Origin: Phoronis australis
Lineage: Eukaryota; Phoronida; Phoronidae
Direction of reading: 5' to 3'
Assembly (NCBI GenBank): GCA_002633005.1
Contig: NMRA01001319.1
Location: 1 to 27,177 of the forward strand
Length of the DNA: 27,177 bases
In this document: positions 19,301-27,177 of the stretch, in pieces
Layout of the letters: each line of letters opens with the position of its first letter
Numbering within the stretch: position 1 is the stretch's first letter
The notes under the pieces: model-generated
Databases searched by the model: none
What the model saw: only the letters and a program-made list of their open reading frames with translations
Told to the model about the DNA's origin: nothing
Program-made: the position numbers and the translations under genes

Positions 19301-21693
19301 GTCTTTTGGCCATGAACAGGTTTTGTTTACATGAAAACACAGTTGTACAGTAGACACAGAGCACTAACACCCCTTATGAGTTTATGTAAACTATGCACTT
19401 GAATTGATTTTATCCTACAGAATGCAAAGTACCTGTACTGTACACAGAGGGGTTTGAGGTGACAGGTTTACCAGCACTTGTTGCAGTAAGGAGTCCAACT
19501 TGTAAATTAGTATACATCACAATAATTCATATTTGAATTGTTGAATACAATTGTGAATGAAGTTAGCTCCGCCTTACCATGCATTGTACTATGAGTATTT
19601 TGTTTATGAATGGCCGAGTGCCCTCAAATCGCTGAGACCGAGCTTGGGTTATACGCCATGTTCCGGCACTGCTGTGAATATTGTCATACTGGTCAAATGT
19701 GTTTTTGTACTGCGCGAGTCTCACGACATCATTAATTCCACGGAACGACATCGTGAACATACACATGAAATACATTGCGATATAAAGGTTGAAAACGTCC
19801 CATGCAAGCTGTGTGACTCGCATGCAACTACAACAATAAAATTAATCTACAAAGCTGACAGACACCTAGCTCTTCGGATAATTCTGATGTAATGAATAAC
19901 TTGTCTGCCATAGTGAGTGCTTACATGGGAGAGCATTCCTTATGTATCAACCGTTGCATATTCGCTTACCTTTGCCCATCGACCGTACAGATTGAGACAC
20001 CCCACAAATCTGGGCTAAACCTAAACAACTGAGGAATATAGTTGGCAACCTGTAACAGAAAGGAAACAATGGTTTGCCTGTGGATTCACACTATACTAGC
20101 AGGTAACCGATTTCAGAGGAGGCAGTGTGGCCTGGTTGATAAGTGCCCGCTTTCTTTACTCGAGGTCGTGGGTTCAAGTCCTACCAGGCGCACTGCTAAA
20201 CCCTTGAGCCAGGTTTCTAGCTCTTCAGCTCGGTTTTAACCATATATCAATAAAGCATAAAAATATTTCCAGGTGATCAGTGCAATGGGCCCACATGCGA
20301 GGCCTGCGCACGTCTGGTACAACGTGTGCCAGACCGCCGGCAATTATTTTTAATTATTTATTATAACCGATTATTCATTTCAAAACGCAAACACATAAAC
20401 AATGACAGCAGCTAAAAGGGAACAAATGATGGTTAATATAGAGCAAAATAAGACATTAGGCGGCAGTTGCTCAGCACAGGATACAAAACAGTCAACTACA
20501 GATAGATATTAAATTTTGTACAATAATGTGATTCTAAGGTAAGGTTAAGAGTAGCTATTATAACGCTTTGCATTACAAAAATAAACTTTTGATGTATACC
20601 ACTTAAGTGTTCCTTAGTCAAAATAGAATTGAATTCTGGACTTGGAAAGAACTGACAATCGTTAATGCTCCAGACAAGACTCTACAAGTTGACTTGTCAC
20701 CGTGCGTCAGTTCATTTGCTGAGCATGTTATTGAGCAGCAAGGAACTGTCGGTTATTAACAGACCAAAAAATCACTTCTCATCCGATAAAGAACAAGTTG
20801 AGAGCAATTTCATAACGGTAAGGGGGGTAAATCAAAAGCTATATTCTTCAACAAACGTGGGTTTAAAACCACTTTAACAATTTTTAAAATAGAAGATTTC
20901 CATTTCTGCATTTCACACAACAACAATGCATGAACATACACAACCATGACTGTGTAGACATGCTGAACTTTTTTACACATTTTATGGAACGACGAATGAT
21001 GATGAAACTATCTACTCCTTCATTTTAAAAATGATAGTAACATATTCACCAAGTTTAAACAATAAGTACCAGTTAGTAGTAAATGTAAGGAAAAATGTGC
21101 TATGGAAACATGAAGCACTTTTTAGCCATGTTTGGACTTCTGCCTGACCCAGTACTACTTATAGAAGTGAGATCACCAGTGGTGGTTCATGAAGAGAGAC
21201 TTAGGACCAAGACAGGTATTTGGTCTCACATTTCGACTTTACACTTGCTGAATAAAGGTCAAGTCAAGTAATTACGATTGTGTAACAGTCCGGAAAAAAT
21301 AAAACAACTTATCTCAATAACTAGCAATTAATTTATGCGTACATTCTCACAGACTTTGTACTTTTGCTCAACTGAGATTAAAGTATTTTTCAGAAATAGT
21401 TTTGTGGAGCGTAGGACCAAATTTTGGACTCAAATCTTTATTTGTGAAACAAACCCCTGATCTACAAAGCACTGAAAATGAAAGGAAGGTCTCTGTAATC
21501 ACATTATGTAGAAACATTAACCGCATGTCATATTTACACACCTGTAACACATACAATACCCACCTTGCCTGTAGTGTTTGTACGGCATAGTCGGTAGATC
21601 TCTTCAATATCGTCACAGAATTTGTGGAATTCAGGGATGATCAACTTCTTTTGGAAAGTTTGCAGTATCAGAAGCAAATTTGGATGGATGCAT
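10248..21693 (-). CDS. GLS: Glutaminase, kidney-type (phosphate-activated), 12 exons, 5' end missing
   Basis: The enzyme hydrolyses L-glutamine to glutamate and ammonia, in animals mainly in mitochondria. Coding exons, 5' to 3' on the minus strand: 21564-21693, 19970-20049, 18303-18466, 17490-17581, 17067-17125, 15918-15984, 15462-15512, 14816-14992, 14389-14520, 12326-12480, 11125-11265, 10248-10359. All introns are GT-AG and all phases match, giving 452 residues in the window. Numbering from the first complete codon, the human active-site residues are matched by Y47 (NYIPQL), S84/K87 (QSCSKP, the catalytic Ser-x-x-Lys), N133 (MVNAGA), E179 and N186 (SERETADRN), Y212 (DFYFQ), Y264 (GMYDYSGQ) and V282 (KSGVSGA). 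Ankyrin repeats follow from about residue 370. The protein corresponds to human GLS from about residue 203, so the start codon, transit peptide and EF-hand-like region are absent from this model. Identification of the family is secure. GLS versus GLS2 is not meaningful if this lineage has a single gene. Confidence 0.95.
11087..11111 (-). repeat. Copy of the terminal-exon splice acceptor
   Basis: The 16-nt string TGTAGGTGGGGATCCA at the acceptor of the last coding exon (about 10348-10363) occurs again here, only 19 nt past the donor of the ankyrin exon. Read as an exon it would continue [18 protein letters not shown] and stop at about 11021. A 19-nt intron is not spliceable in animals, so this is more likely a microduplication than an alternative exon. 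Confidence 0.5.
11125..11265 (-). CDS. GLS: Glutaminase exon k (ankyrin repeats)
   Basis: The exon encodes [20 protein letters not shown], then [20 protein letters not shown] and KPNPRD. This is an ankyrin repeat with the typical TALHxAAxEGHxxIVxxLLE signature, as at the C-terminus of animal glutaminases. The acceptor is CCTTCAG and the donor is AG/GTGGGT. Read-through past the donor adds RWVEWM and then a stop. Confidence 0.95.
11266..11948. other. Glutaminase intron, no features recognised
   Basis: AT-rich intron sequence between the ankyrin exon and the junction-derived array. A minus-strand frame at 11617-11838 has no recognisable domain. Confidence 0.5.
11949..12360 (-). repeat. Tandem array derived from the exon j / intron junction
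   Basis: About eight diverged copies of a 45-56-bp unit. On the minus strand each reads roughly CTTACCATGGTGATATCAG, TACCATAYGAC, GGTAGGTGAT, then a variable ATATAGCAAACATC-like tail. The 5'-most copy on the minus strand (about 12318-12360) is the real end of glutaminase exon j plus its splice donor. The other seven lie in the intron. GGTAGGTGAT is kept exactly, or nearly so, in several intronic copies (near 11950, 12001, 12052 and 12261), giving a row of donor-like sites. Confidence 0.85.
12326..12480 (-). CDS. GLS: Glutaminase exon j (linker to ankyrin repeats)
   Basis: The exon encodes [20 protein letters not shown], then a linker, then [17 protein letters not shown] plus AG of the next codon. 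It matches human [15 protein letters not shown]...INLLFAAYTGDVSALRR. It continues uninterrupted through the place where the human gene switches between the KGA and GAC C-termini. The donor is AG/GTAGGT. Unspliced read-through would meet TAG at once, because the donor supplies it. The last ~30 nt of the exon are the exonic copy of a tandem array in the following intron. Confidence 0.95.
12481..13344. other. Glutaminase intron, no features recognised
   Basis: Part of the largest interior intron (12481-14388). Short minus-strand frames at 12860-13075 and 13096-13323 have no domain and no suitable place in the glutaminase reading frame. Confidence 0.5.
13345..13760 (-). mobile_element. Modular element, copy 3, short and diverged, inverted in a glutaminase intron
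   Basis: Read on the minus strand it starts TTATGTGCCCACTTATTTAT, ATGTGGCTGCATAATGCCAT, CATC. Copies 1 and 2 start TTATGCGCCCACATATTTAT, ATGTGGACGCATTATGCCGT, CATC. It ends GCAGTTGTGGGTGCATTTCG, CATTGC, against CAATTGTGGGCGCATTTCAA, CGC in copies 1 and 2. Between them are about two and a half modules with CTAGTGAC-like (near 13565) and CTATTGGCC-like (near 13430) boxes. At ~415 bp it is much shorter than copies 1 and 2, so the number of internal modules varies while both ends are retained. Confidence 0.7.
14389..14520 (-). CDS. GLS: Glutaminase exon i
   Basis: A 44-codon exon encoding [20 protein letters not shown], then [20 protein letters not shown] and QFCD. The valine of KSGVSGA matches Val484 of human GLS, which closes the substrate pocket. 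It forms the end of the catalytic domain. The acceptor is CCTAG and the donor is GAT/GTAAAT. Confidence 0.96.
14816..14992 (-). CDS. GLS: Glutaminase exon h
   Basis: This is the best conserved exon: 59 codons that include [20 protein letters not shown], the CPIT motif, [20 protein letters not shown] and AFS. The tyrosine of GMYDYSGQ corresponds to Tyr466 in the active site. The acceptor is ACTTACAG, the donor is AGT/GTGAGT, and both ends are in phase 0. Confidence 0.97.
15462..15512 (-). CDS. GLS: Glutaminase exon g (51-nt exon)
   Basis: A 17-codon exon encoding [17 protein letters not shown], matching human CFPEGTDMVGILDFYFQ. The tyrosine corresponds to Tyr414. The acceptor is ATTTACAG. A second AG only 13 nt further in (TTCAG before GCACAG) was rejected because only the first gives the conserved CFPxGTD reading in phase. 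Confidence 0.95.
15918..15984 (-). CDS. GLS: Glutaminase exon f
   Basis: The exon encodes [20 protein letters not shown] plus ND. The motif SERE...DRNFA...GYY carries glutamate and asparagine residues that contact glutamine in the human enzyme (Glu381, Asn388). The acceptor is TTTCAG and the donor is GAT/GTGAGT. Confidence 0.95.
16015..16410. repeat. 27-bp minisatellite in a glutaminase intron
   Basis: Degenerate direct repeats of AATACTAAAAGTCCTTACTA followed by GTATCCG, about 27 bp each and roughly 13-14 copies, some with a shortened middle (AATACTAATTCC). Each unit carries the palindrome TACTAGTA or a variant. It lies in the intron between exons e and f and looks non-coding. Confidence 0.85.
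16411..17066. other. Glutaminase intron, no features recognised
   Basis: Intron sequence between the 27-bp minisatellite and exon e. The plus-strand frame 16463-16651 has no recognisable domain. Confidence 0.5.
17067..17125 (-). CDS. GLS: Glutaminase exon e
   Basis: A short exon encoding [19 protein letters not shown] and the first two bases of a threonine codon. It aligns with the human VMQFLNKMAGNEYVGFSNAT region; the GFSNAT motif and the boundary phase agree with the next exon. The donor is AC/GTAAGT. Confidence 0.92.
17254..17372 (-). repeat. Possible tRNA-like (SINE-type) element
   Basis: On the minus strand GGGGTTCATATCC (17289-17301) resembles a polymerase III B box. About 55 nt upstream GGGTTAGGACATTTAGATG could be a decayed A box. 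It sits in the intron between exons d and e. No cloverleaf was established. Confidence 0.25.
17490..17581 (-). CDS. GLS: Glutaminase exon d
   Basis: The exon starts with two bases that complete a glutamine codon. It then encodes [20 protein letters not shown] followed by [10 protein letters not shown]. The asparagine of MVNAGA corresponds to substrate-binding Asn335 of human GLS. The acceptor is TTTCAG and the donor is GTATGT. Confidence 0.94.
18303..18466 (-). CDS. GLS: Glutaminase exon c (catalytic Ser-x-x-Lys and activation loop)
   Basis: The exon encodes 54 complete codons. It carries [18 protein letters not shown], with the catalytic serine and lysine (S84, K87 of the fragment), and [19 protein letters not shown]. 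It ends in the activation loop [12 protein letters not shown], where human GLS has GLRFNKLFLNED. Loop positions aligned with human K320 and F322 are both alanine; F318 and N324 are kept. The acceptor is CTTCAG and the donor is C/GTGAGT. Confidence 0.95.
18690..19210. repeat. Possible decayed ~145-bp modules in a glutaminase intron
   Basis: GCCACTAGAGGGCATAGC (near 18719) and GCCACTAAGGGGTACGGCAG (near 19092) resemble the box that marks each module of the 21.8-23.8 kb array. Intervening sequence such as CAAGCTTTCACTAAACTTGG is similar to the CAAGTTTCATTGAAA box. The match is weak. Confidence 0.3.
19970..20049 (-). CDS. GLS: Glutaminase exon b
   Basis: The exon encodes [20 protein letters not shown] and then CTVDGQ, almost identical to the family consensus at the start of the catalytic domain. 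The tyrosine of NYIPQL corresponds to the substrate-contacting Tyr249 of human GLS. The acceptor is GTTACAG, the donor is AG/GTAAGC, and an arginine codon is split across the next junction. Confidence 0.95.
20121..20265 (+). repeat. tRNA-derived SINE or tRNA pseudogene
   Basis: GTGTGGCCTGGTTGATAAG (from 20125) resembles an A box, and GGTTCAAGTCC (20171-20181) is a perfect B box at the expected spacing. The T arm GTGGG-TTCAAGT-CCTAC can pair. GGCAGTG at 20121 can pair with CACTGCT at 20191, but six extra bases (CAGGCG) lie between the T arm and that strand, so a normal tRNA cannot form. A tail with AATAAA follows (to about 20265). The element lies in the first recognised intron, antisense to the glutaminase gene. 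Confidence 0.6.
20266..21563. other. Glutaminase intron, no features recognised
   Basis: Intron sequence between exons a and b, past the tRNA-like element. It contains a GTGGGTTTAAAACCA stretch near 20858 shared with 9898. Open frames on either strand (20665-20877, 21402-21590 and others) have no recognisable domain. Confidence 0.5.
21564..21693 (-). CDS. GLS: Glutaminase exon a (first one recognised)
   Basis: This exon encodes 43 residues, from [13 protein letters not shown] to RTNTTGK, in the helical segment just before the catalytic domain. It matches the human stretch that starts CVxSNIVLLTQAF and contains VIPDF (here IIPEF). The acceptor is TTCAG before an A that completes the previous codon, and the donor is GTGGGT. 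Because it begins in mid-codon, at least one upstream coding exon must exist. Confidence 0.92.
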
Positions 21694-22447
21694 CTGAATT
21701 AAGAATAATTAACGCATAAATTAACTAATAAGAACAATGATGGGGCGTTGACATACTCCCACGGTGCATAGCAAACGACATGTTTTTAGTGCCACTAGGA
21801 GGTGCTACATAGGTCAAATCTGGGTAAAAATCAGACGTTGCCAGCACATTGTCATCATATATCTATCTCTGAGCCAAGTATTGAAATCTTTCAATTAGTT
21901 ATACTAGATATCATCTGGAAACGCTCTTCCCTCAAACAAAATTTGACAATTGGTACATTAACATCACACACGTCTGTGTCAAGTTTTGTTGACAACCGTC
22001 AATCCGTTCTTTAGATATCCAGAATTGCTCTTCCCTCAAAAAGCACACTTGAAACCACTTAATGAAAACAAAACAGGCACTAGGTGGTGCTGCAGTAGTC
22101 AAATCTGCCCAAAAATTTAATGGTGCCAGAGTATTAACGTCACACACTGTACATGTGTCAAGTTTCATTAAAAGACCTCAATCAGATATCCAGATATGAT
22201 CTGGAAATGCTCTTCCTCAAAGAGGCCTCCAGGAGGTGCATAGGAGGTTAAATCCAATCGAAAATAAAATGGTGCTGGCACATTGACATCAAATACCGCT
22301 GTGTCAAGTTTCATTCAATACCGTCTATCGGGTCTCTAGATAAAATCTGGAAACACTTCTCTACAAAATGGCCACTGGGAGACGAGGCAGAGGTCACCTC
22401 TGCCCAAAAATCAAATGGTGTCGGACAGTCGGTGTATTATCATTACA

Positions 22448-22560
22448 TACATACCGTATTCGCCCTAACAGGCACCCATGCGTTTTTAGACTTCGCTAAA
22501 ATAAGCACCCAGCCCATAAACGCGTACATGCGGAAAATGCCTGGCCTACACCGTTCTAAA
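22448..22560. repeat. Possible dispersed repeat interrupting the array
   Basis: ACCGTATTCGCCCTAACAGG, CACCCATGCG, then GCTAAAATAAGCACCCAG look like the end of a dispersed element with repeated CACCC boxes. It was recognised only from its texture. No ends were defined. Confidence 0.25.
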
Positions 22561-23718
22561 ATTTTACAGCAACGTCTTCAATTTATCAATAAGATCCGAG
22601 AGTCCTGAAAAAATCATAGTGCGTGGAGTTTTCAGATCACGAGCTTCGCCGCTATGCTGGTATTTAGCTGTGACTATACACTTCAAACTGCTACCGTGTT
22701 TCAAAAAGAACGCAAAAGTTTTGCTGGTCTTGCGAGAAACATGTTCCTTTCAGAACAGACGCAGCGTACTTGTCAACGGGGTTACATCTTTCCCAAATAG
22801 ATCTCCCCAACAGAAATCCAAATTTCTTTGTACATGTGAAAACCGCGAAAAAAATTGATCAGTGTTAAAAGCATGTGGCCAAGAAGCTCGTGCTACATAC
22901 ATGTACCAATCACTGCATTAGTCAGGAACTATCTATTCATGACACGGGTAGCATAGCATTGGCAAGAAATAAATATTGGCACTAATTTCCGAAAGTTTCT
23001 AATACTGTAAAGAACTTTTGCGTTATTTTTAAAAGGAACTATTTCATGAATAATAATTGGTATTTTTAAAGTCAAAGTGACCCAGCGATAGTAAACAATT
23101 TCGCACCCTTACATCCCGAATCTCCCAGAAAATATCTGTTAGGCTGTCCCACATCCAGTCACCCGACGACTCAATGACATTTAATATCTGCCTTATACGG
23201 AGACACTCAAACAGCATTTGAAAAGCCACTAGTCGAAAAACAAAATGGCCACTAGGAGGTGCTATAGTGGTCAAGTCTGCCAGTGCATTGACATCACAGA
23301 CCTCTGTGTCGACTTTCATTGAAATACTTCAATCGTTTCTCTACGCATTATCTAGAAGCTTTCTCACACAAAATGACCGCAATGAGACACTGCAGAAATT
23401 AAATCAACCCAGAAATCAATTGCATTCACATGATACACCTCCATGACAAGTTTCAATGAAATCCTTCAATTAGTTCTACCGGTATAGATATCATCCAGAA
23501 ATGCTCTTCTCCCAAAACAAGACGTCTTGAAAAGTTCCCTGTCAAGAACAAAAATGGCCACTAGGAGGCACTGCAGTGGTTGAAATGTAATGGTGCCGTC
23601 ACATTGATGTCACATACCTCTGTGTCAAGTTTCATTGAAAGCCATCAAATCATTCTCTAGATACCATTCAGAAACGTTCTTTCCCATAAAATAAACAAAA
23701 AACAATGCTCCTAACCAC

Positions 23719-23738
23719 GGGGGGGGGGGGGGGGCTGN
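23719..23738. other. Run of 16 G and one undetermined base
   Basis: Sixteen consecutive G residues (23719-23734) are followed by CTG and an N at 23738. The run is prone to polymerase slippage and can form a G-quadruplex. The N shows that the assembly was uncertain here, so length and local sequence should not be trusted. Confidence 0.9.
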
Positions 23739-24415
23739 TCGTTCTAGTGATGTCCTACACCTTTGTGTCAAATTTCATCAAATTCCACCAGGGTTTTGGA
23801 GATGTTGAGGATACCTAGACGTCTACAATATGTGACCACATAATGTATGGGCCCATAATAACTGAATAAAGCACAATTCAAGAACAAACTACTCTTAGGG
23901 CATCCTACAGGAGTATGCATGTTTAAGTTTCTGCAATCAGGGAACTGCCTGCATAGAATGATGAGCACAGACAGTTACACGCATAAGAAGCGGTACCCTC
24001 AGAAATGTTGAGCCACATCTCAATTAAACATTACTTAATTTATCACATAATCAAATCACTATCGCCAGCATAAAGTGAACACAATAACTATGTAGAAAAA
24101 TGTGTTCATTAACTGATGTCAGTTAAAATTGATAGCTTTAATTTTTACCCGTACGAAGTTACGATGCAAAACCTGGGTATTCTCGACTATCAAAACAGCT
24201 CTGTTACCACAATTCAGATGAAAACAGTAACCAATATTTACCATTTTTCATTTTTTCAGAGGTTTATAATATTGTGAATAACCAAAGTATCTTAAGAAAT
24301 TGTCTGTTGGCATATATGCTACAAAATTTGAAAATATTGTAAAAGCATTTATCTTTAAAAATAAAAAACAAAATTTCACTTGTCTACCAAAGTGTGTCCA
24401 AAATTAGTGAGATTT

Positions 24416-24520
24416 CACGGTATTCAACATTTTGCCATCACCAGGTGACCGCACACTTCACCGTATTCAACACTTTGCCATGCCCCATACCAATGATCAT
24501 CAGGTGACCGCACATTCACC
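24416..24520. repeat. Two-copy tandem duplication
   Basis: CACGGTATTCAACATTTTGC, CATCACCAGGTGACCGCACA, CTTCACC is repeated at once as CACCGTATTCAACACTTTGC, CAT, a ~16-nt insert, then CATCAGGTGACCGCACATTC, ACC. It is a local duplication with an insertion in the second copy. Confidence 0.7.
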
Positions 24521-25084
24521 CTGCTGTGAGGCGCCATCCCTTACCACATTTGTCATTTTCTCACGTAGAAAATAAATCTGAAACTAAATAAGGCGATCCA
24601 GATCCTCCCAAGGATACTATTGTTTCACGAAATGTAGAATATAAATAGGTAAATAAAACAACAAGAATGGATCATTTTCTCAGAATTTCTGCTTTTGGAA
24701 AATACATACTTTTGATGACATAAATTCTATGGGTTTTTTAGTTATTTGGCTAAATGTACAGATGTGTCTATGAGAGCCTACATCACCTAAACAAAGAATT
24801 GGTAAAAATGCTGGAAATCATCCCAACGCATCAAACTCATCCAAAAATGCAAAACATTGTCTACCAACTACCTTACTGCCAACTGGCAACAAGTCATATT
24901 TCACTATGTCACCACTATATAGGAAAATGTTTATTACCTTCTGGTCAACATTCAATTTCAATACCATTACGGATAGTCGCCCACATAAAATGCTTTGACT
25001 GTTTATTAGCATAAATTAAATGTGCCTGCTTTATCATATGACCATTGTAGTAAAGGCTCTCCAGGGCCATTAGCGCATAAAAAA

Positions 25085-25135
25085 TTTAAAAGGCGCAAGA
25101 ATATTGCAGCAGTGCGCTAGGGCGCACCTTTTAAA
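25085..25135. repeat. Nested inverted repeat
   Basis: Outer arms TTTAAAAGG (25085-25093) and CCTTTTAAA (25127-25135) enclose an inner hairpin GTGCGC-TAGG-GCGCAC that begins at 25112. The sequence can form a cruciform. It is not associated with any gene. Confidence 0.6.
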
Positions 25136-27177
25136 ACGCAACACTTCCAAAAATGTAAGATTCTAGTCAACTTACAGCCAGTAAAGGTAATATATAGGTC
25201 GCAGATTTCACTAAAACGAGACCATTAAGTTAACAGGCGGTTTAGGTTTTCCAATATGTGATCGTAAATTACCATTTCTTTTACAAATGACAACATGTCG
25301 CTTGGCTCAGAATTTTTAAATAAAAACGCAACTTTTACACGAACATGACTCTGTTCTTATTTCGATTGCCCTTGAGGTTTCTATTTCATATGTTACCACT
25401 AAGTCTGCAGGGCACAACTTTTTGAAAAAAGGCACTTTTTATCACCAGGTACACCCAAAGGGCATACCGGTATTTTCAAACCTGGTCAAAAACTTCCCTG
25501 CTCTCTATTCCACACAAAGTGTTTATCCTTTGGTGCTATTTATTTGCCCATTTTCCCGCTTTTCTTAGTTACCTGTGGAACGCGTTCAAAATGCAAGTTT
25601 TTGAATTATTTTGCAAATCAATTCAAAGATGAGACAGAGAGAAAAGGAGACTGGAAACAAAGTAAGAAAATATAAGAATTTCCAGAAATTCACTAAGACC
25701 AACATTATAATGTACATGCTATTTGCAACGTTTATGAATTTCATTTGTTAGAAAATTTCATTAATTTTACTTTCTCAGATTGCATAAAAATCTATACTAT
25801 TTTAATTCAAACCAGTTTCCTTTATGATGATTGATACGGCAGCACACTCCATTTTCTCAAATGCTGGTTAGACTTTTCTGTTTTGGTGGTTTTCTTATCT
25901 CTCTCTGCTTTACAAGCAAACAACCAGGGTGCTCAATTTCTTGAGATTACACAACAGGGCAATTGGCACTCTGCCACCTACACTAACTAACTCATTTGTA
26001 TTACAGAATGGCCCCATTCACATGCTTAACTGAGAAACCCACGCATTAATTGTTTACCTAAATCCTTTTTCAATTCTGTTAATGCCGAGTTAAATTGGTA
26101 AAGAATTCGTAAAAAATGCCGCCAGTAAACCCATTGTGGATTCATTCCCGGGGGGGCAAATGTGGCAGTTCACCCAGCAGTGATTTAAAACCTCTGAAAA
26201 CACTGAAAACCTACAATCAATTACCTCTAGTTTTTTGCCCACTAGGAATACATCACACGATCCCTCCTCAGTGGTCCCAGACAGCACTAGGACTCACTCC
26301 ACAAAGAGATTTTTCACTGCGCAGGAAATGTGGCTTGCAATGCGTTTGTGTGATGTTAGGATTTTCATTAGCATAACTGCTTCGTTGGAAGTTCGCCACG
26401 GAGTACCAACTAACGCAGTCGTTAGCGGTAATATACCAGCTAAATTTGCCGCTCAGTAGAAAAGCGCCATTTCGAGCAATCACATGCAAGTAAGAATTCC
26501 GGTAAAGGAGAATATCGAGTTTCCAAGTAATTACACGGTAATTTTGTGCATGTGAATGGGCCTTATACTTCACAGTTTAAACTTTTTGTGTTGATAAAAT
26601 AACCAAGTATACGTTTAAGTGACCAAAATGTTTTCTCAATGTGTTTCAATTTTTATTATGACAAATTGTACATCGGATCCATCAACGATGCGAGAATGTA
26701 ACAAGAGATAGAAGCTCACAGTTCTTCTTTTCAGATCGGTCCACAGACTCCCTTTTGCCGGGCTAAATGACGCTTACCCCAAGCTTTCTTATTAGTCTAT
26801 GTTGTCATATGCCTGGAGTTTGGTCACCGCCCCTCTCTTACAGACTGATGGTTGTCACGTGTCACAGGAACTTTCTTTGTTTGTAAACTTACACGTTTCA
26901 ATAAAATTTCTTTGTGTCAGCTATGCAGACATATATATCCAGACTCCCTTCAATTTTACCCACCCAGTACCTCCCCTCACTTCTTGTACTTCCGTTGTGA
27001 TTTTTAATGGCCATCTTTCCAGAGATAATATCTAATTTTTATTCATATTCTTTTTACTTGTATTTTTCATAATAAATAACCTTATTTCGCCAACCTCGGT
27101 ACCTCTTCATCTCTGGTAAAGAGCTAGAGACGCATGTATTTTTATGGCTGCTAAATATGTCAGTGACAAACTGCCAT

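Larger units (their letters stand above)
21780..23800. repeat. Degenerate array of ~145-bp modules
   Basis: Boxes related to GGCCACTAGGAGGTGCT occur near 21790, 22076, 22225, 22370, 23247 and 23556, at spacings close to multiples of 140-150 bp, with a more decayed one near 23375. Each is followed by GTGGTCAAATCTGCCCAAAA-like sequence, then GTGTCAAGTTTCATTGAAA (near 22155, 22297, 23310, 23445 and 23622), then a TCTAGATATCATCTGGAAA-like box and CTCTTCC. Between about 22440 and 23230 the array is interrupted by other sequence. No gene is seen; open frames here follow the repeats. Confidence 0.75.
23801..27177. other. No gene recognised
   Basis: AT-rich sequence upstream of the recognised part of the glutaminase gene. 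I looked on the minus strand for the missing 5' glutaminase exons (EF-hand-like region, DPRL and LFKxC motifs) and found no convincing candidate. It contains a two-copy repeat at 24416-24520 and an inverted repeat at 25085-25135. Open frames such as 24754-25014 (+), 26116-26376 (+) and 26268-26573 (-) have no recognisable domain. Confidence 0.5.

Noticed and set aside
20042-20239. A plus-strand open frame of 65 residues
   Set aside because: It overlaps glutaminase exon b on the other strand and the tRNA-like element, so it is not an independent gene.
23044-23319. A minus-strand frame with a GTAAGG donor, considered as the missing upstream glutaminase exon
   Set aside because: The peptide does not resemble the glutaminase N-terminal region, the phase needed for the next exon meets a stop codon, and part of the frame is repeat sequence.
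26040-26095. A minus-strand stretch before GTAAAC encoding INRIEKGF, considered as the missing exon that ends in LFKR
   Set aside because: The phase fits, but a stop codon lies just upstream and the only acceptor would leave an 18-nt exon. The match is too weak.
1-27177. CRISPR arrays, bacterial operons, rRNA genes
   Set aside because: The tandem repeats have no uniform spacers and lie in a eukaryotic intron-rich context. No rRNA-like or operon-like sequence was seen.

Overview
The window looks like a piece of an AT-rich (by eye, mid-to-upper 30s % GC) invertebrate animal genome. Coding sequence occurs in short exons with GT-AG introns, and the rest is dominated by minisatellites, short non-autonomous DNA elements, tRNA-like elements and long low-information stretches. 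I cannot name the species.

Only one gene is securely identified: a phosphate-activated (kidney-type) glutaminase on the minus strand, from 21693 down to the stop codon at 10248. I assembled 12 exons by hand. Every junction is GT-AG and all reading phases agree. Together they encode 452 residues, matching human GLS/KGA from about residue 203 to the C-terminus: the end of the N-terminal helical domain, the complete serine-dependent glutaminase domain with all the substrate-contacting residues I could check, and the C-terminal ankyrin repeats. The 5' exons (mitochondrial transit peptide and EF-hand-like region) were not found in 21.7-27.2 kb and probably lie beyond the right edge. The allosteric activation loop is unusual: it has alanines at the positions of human K320 and F322.

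Layout. 1-890: a 66-bp minisatellite open in one minus-strand frame. 1568-3075 and 3639-4687: two close copies of a modular element built of ~145-bp units, flanking a possible lysine-rich exon (3382-3549). About 4.69-4.88 kb: a degraded 3' fragment of the same family. 7235-7670: a MITE-like inverted-repeat element. 10.2-21.7 kb: the glutaminase gene. Its introns carry a tandem array made from its own exon/intron junction (11.95-12.33 kb), a third inverted copy of the modular element (13.35-13.76 kb), a 27-bp minisatellite (16.0-16.4 kb) and tRNA-like elements. 21.78-23.8 kb: a degenerate array of ~145-bp units that appears to belong to the same superfamily. Beyond 23.8 kb no gene was recognised.

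The most unusual points are the splice-junction-derived tandem array, the ~145-bp module superfamily whose units each carry a CTCF-like core motif, and the natural substitutions in the glutaminase activation loop.
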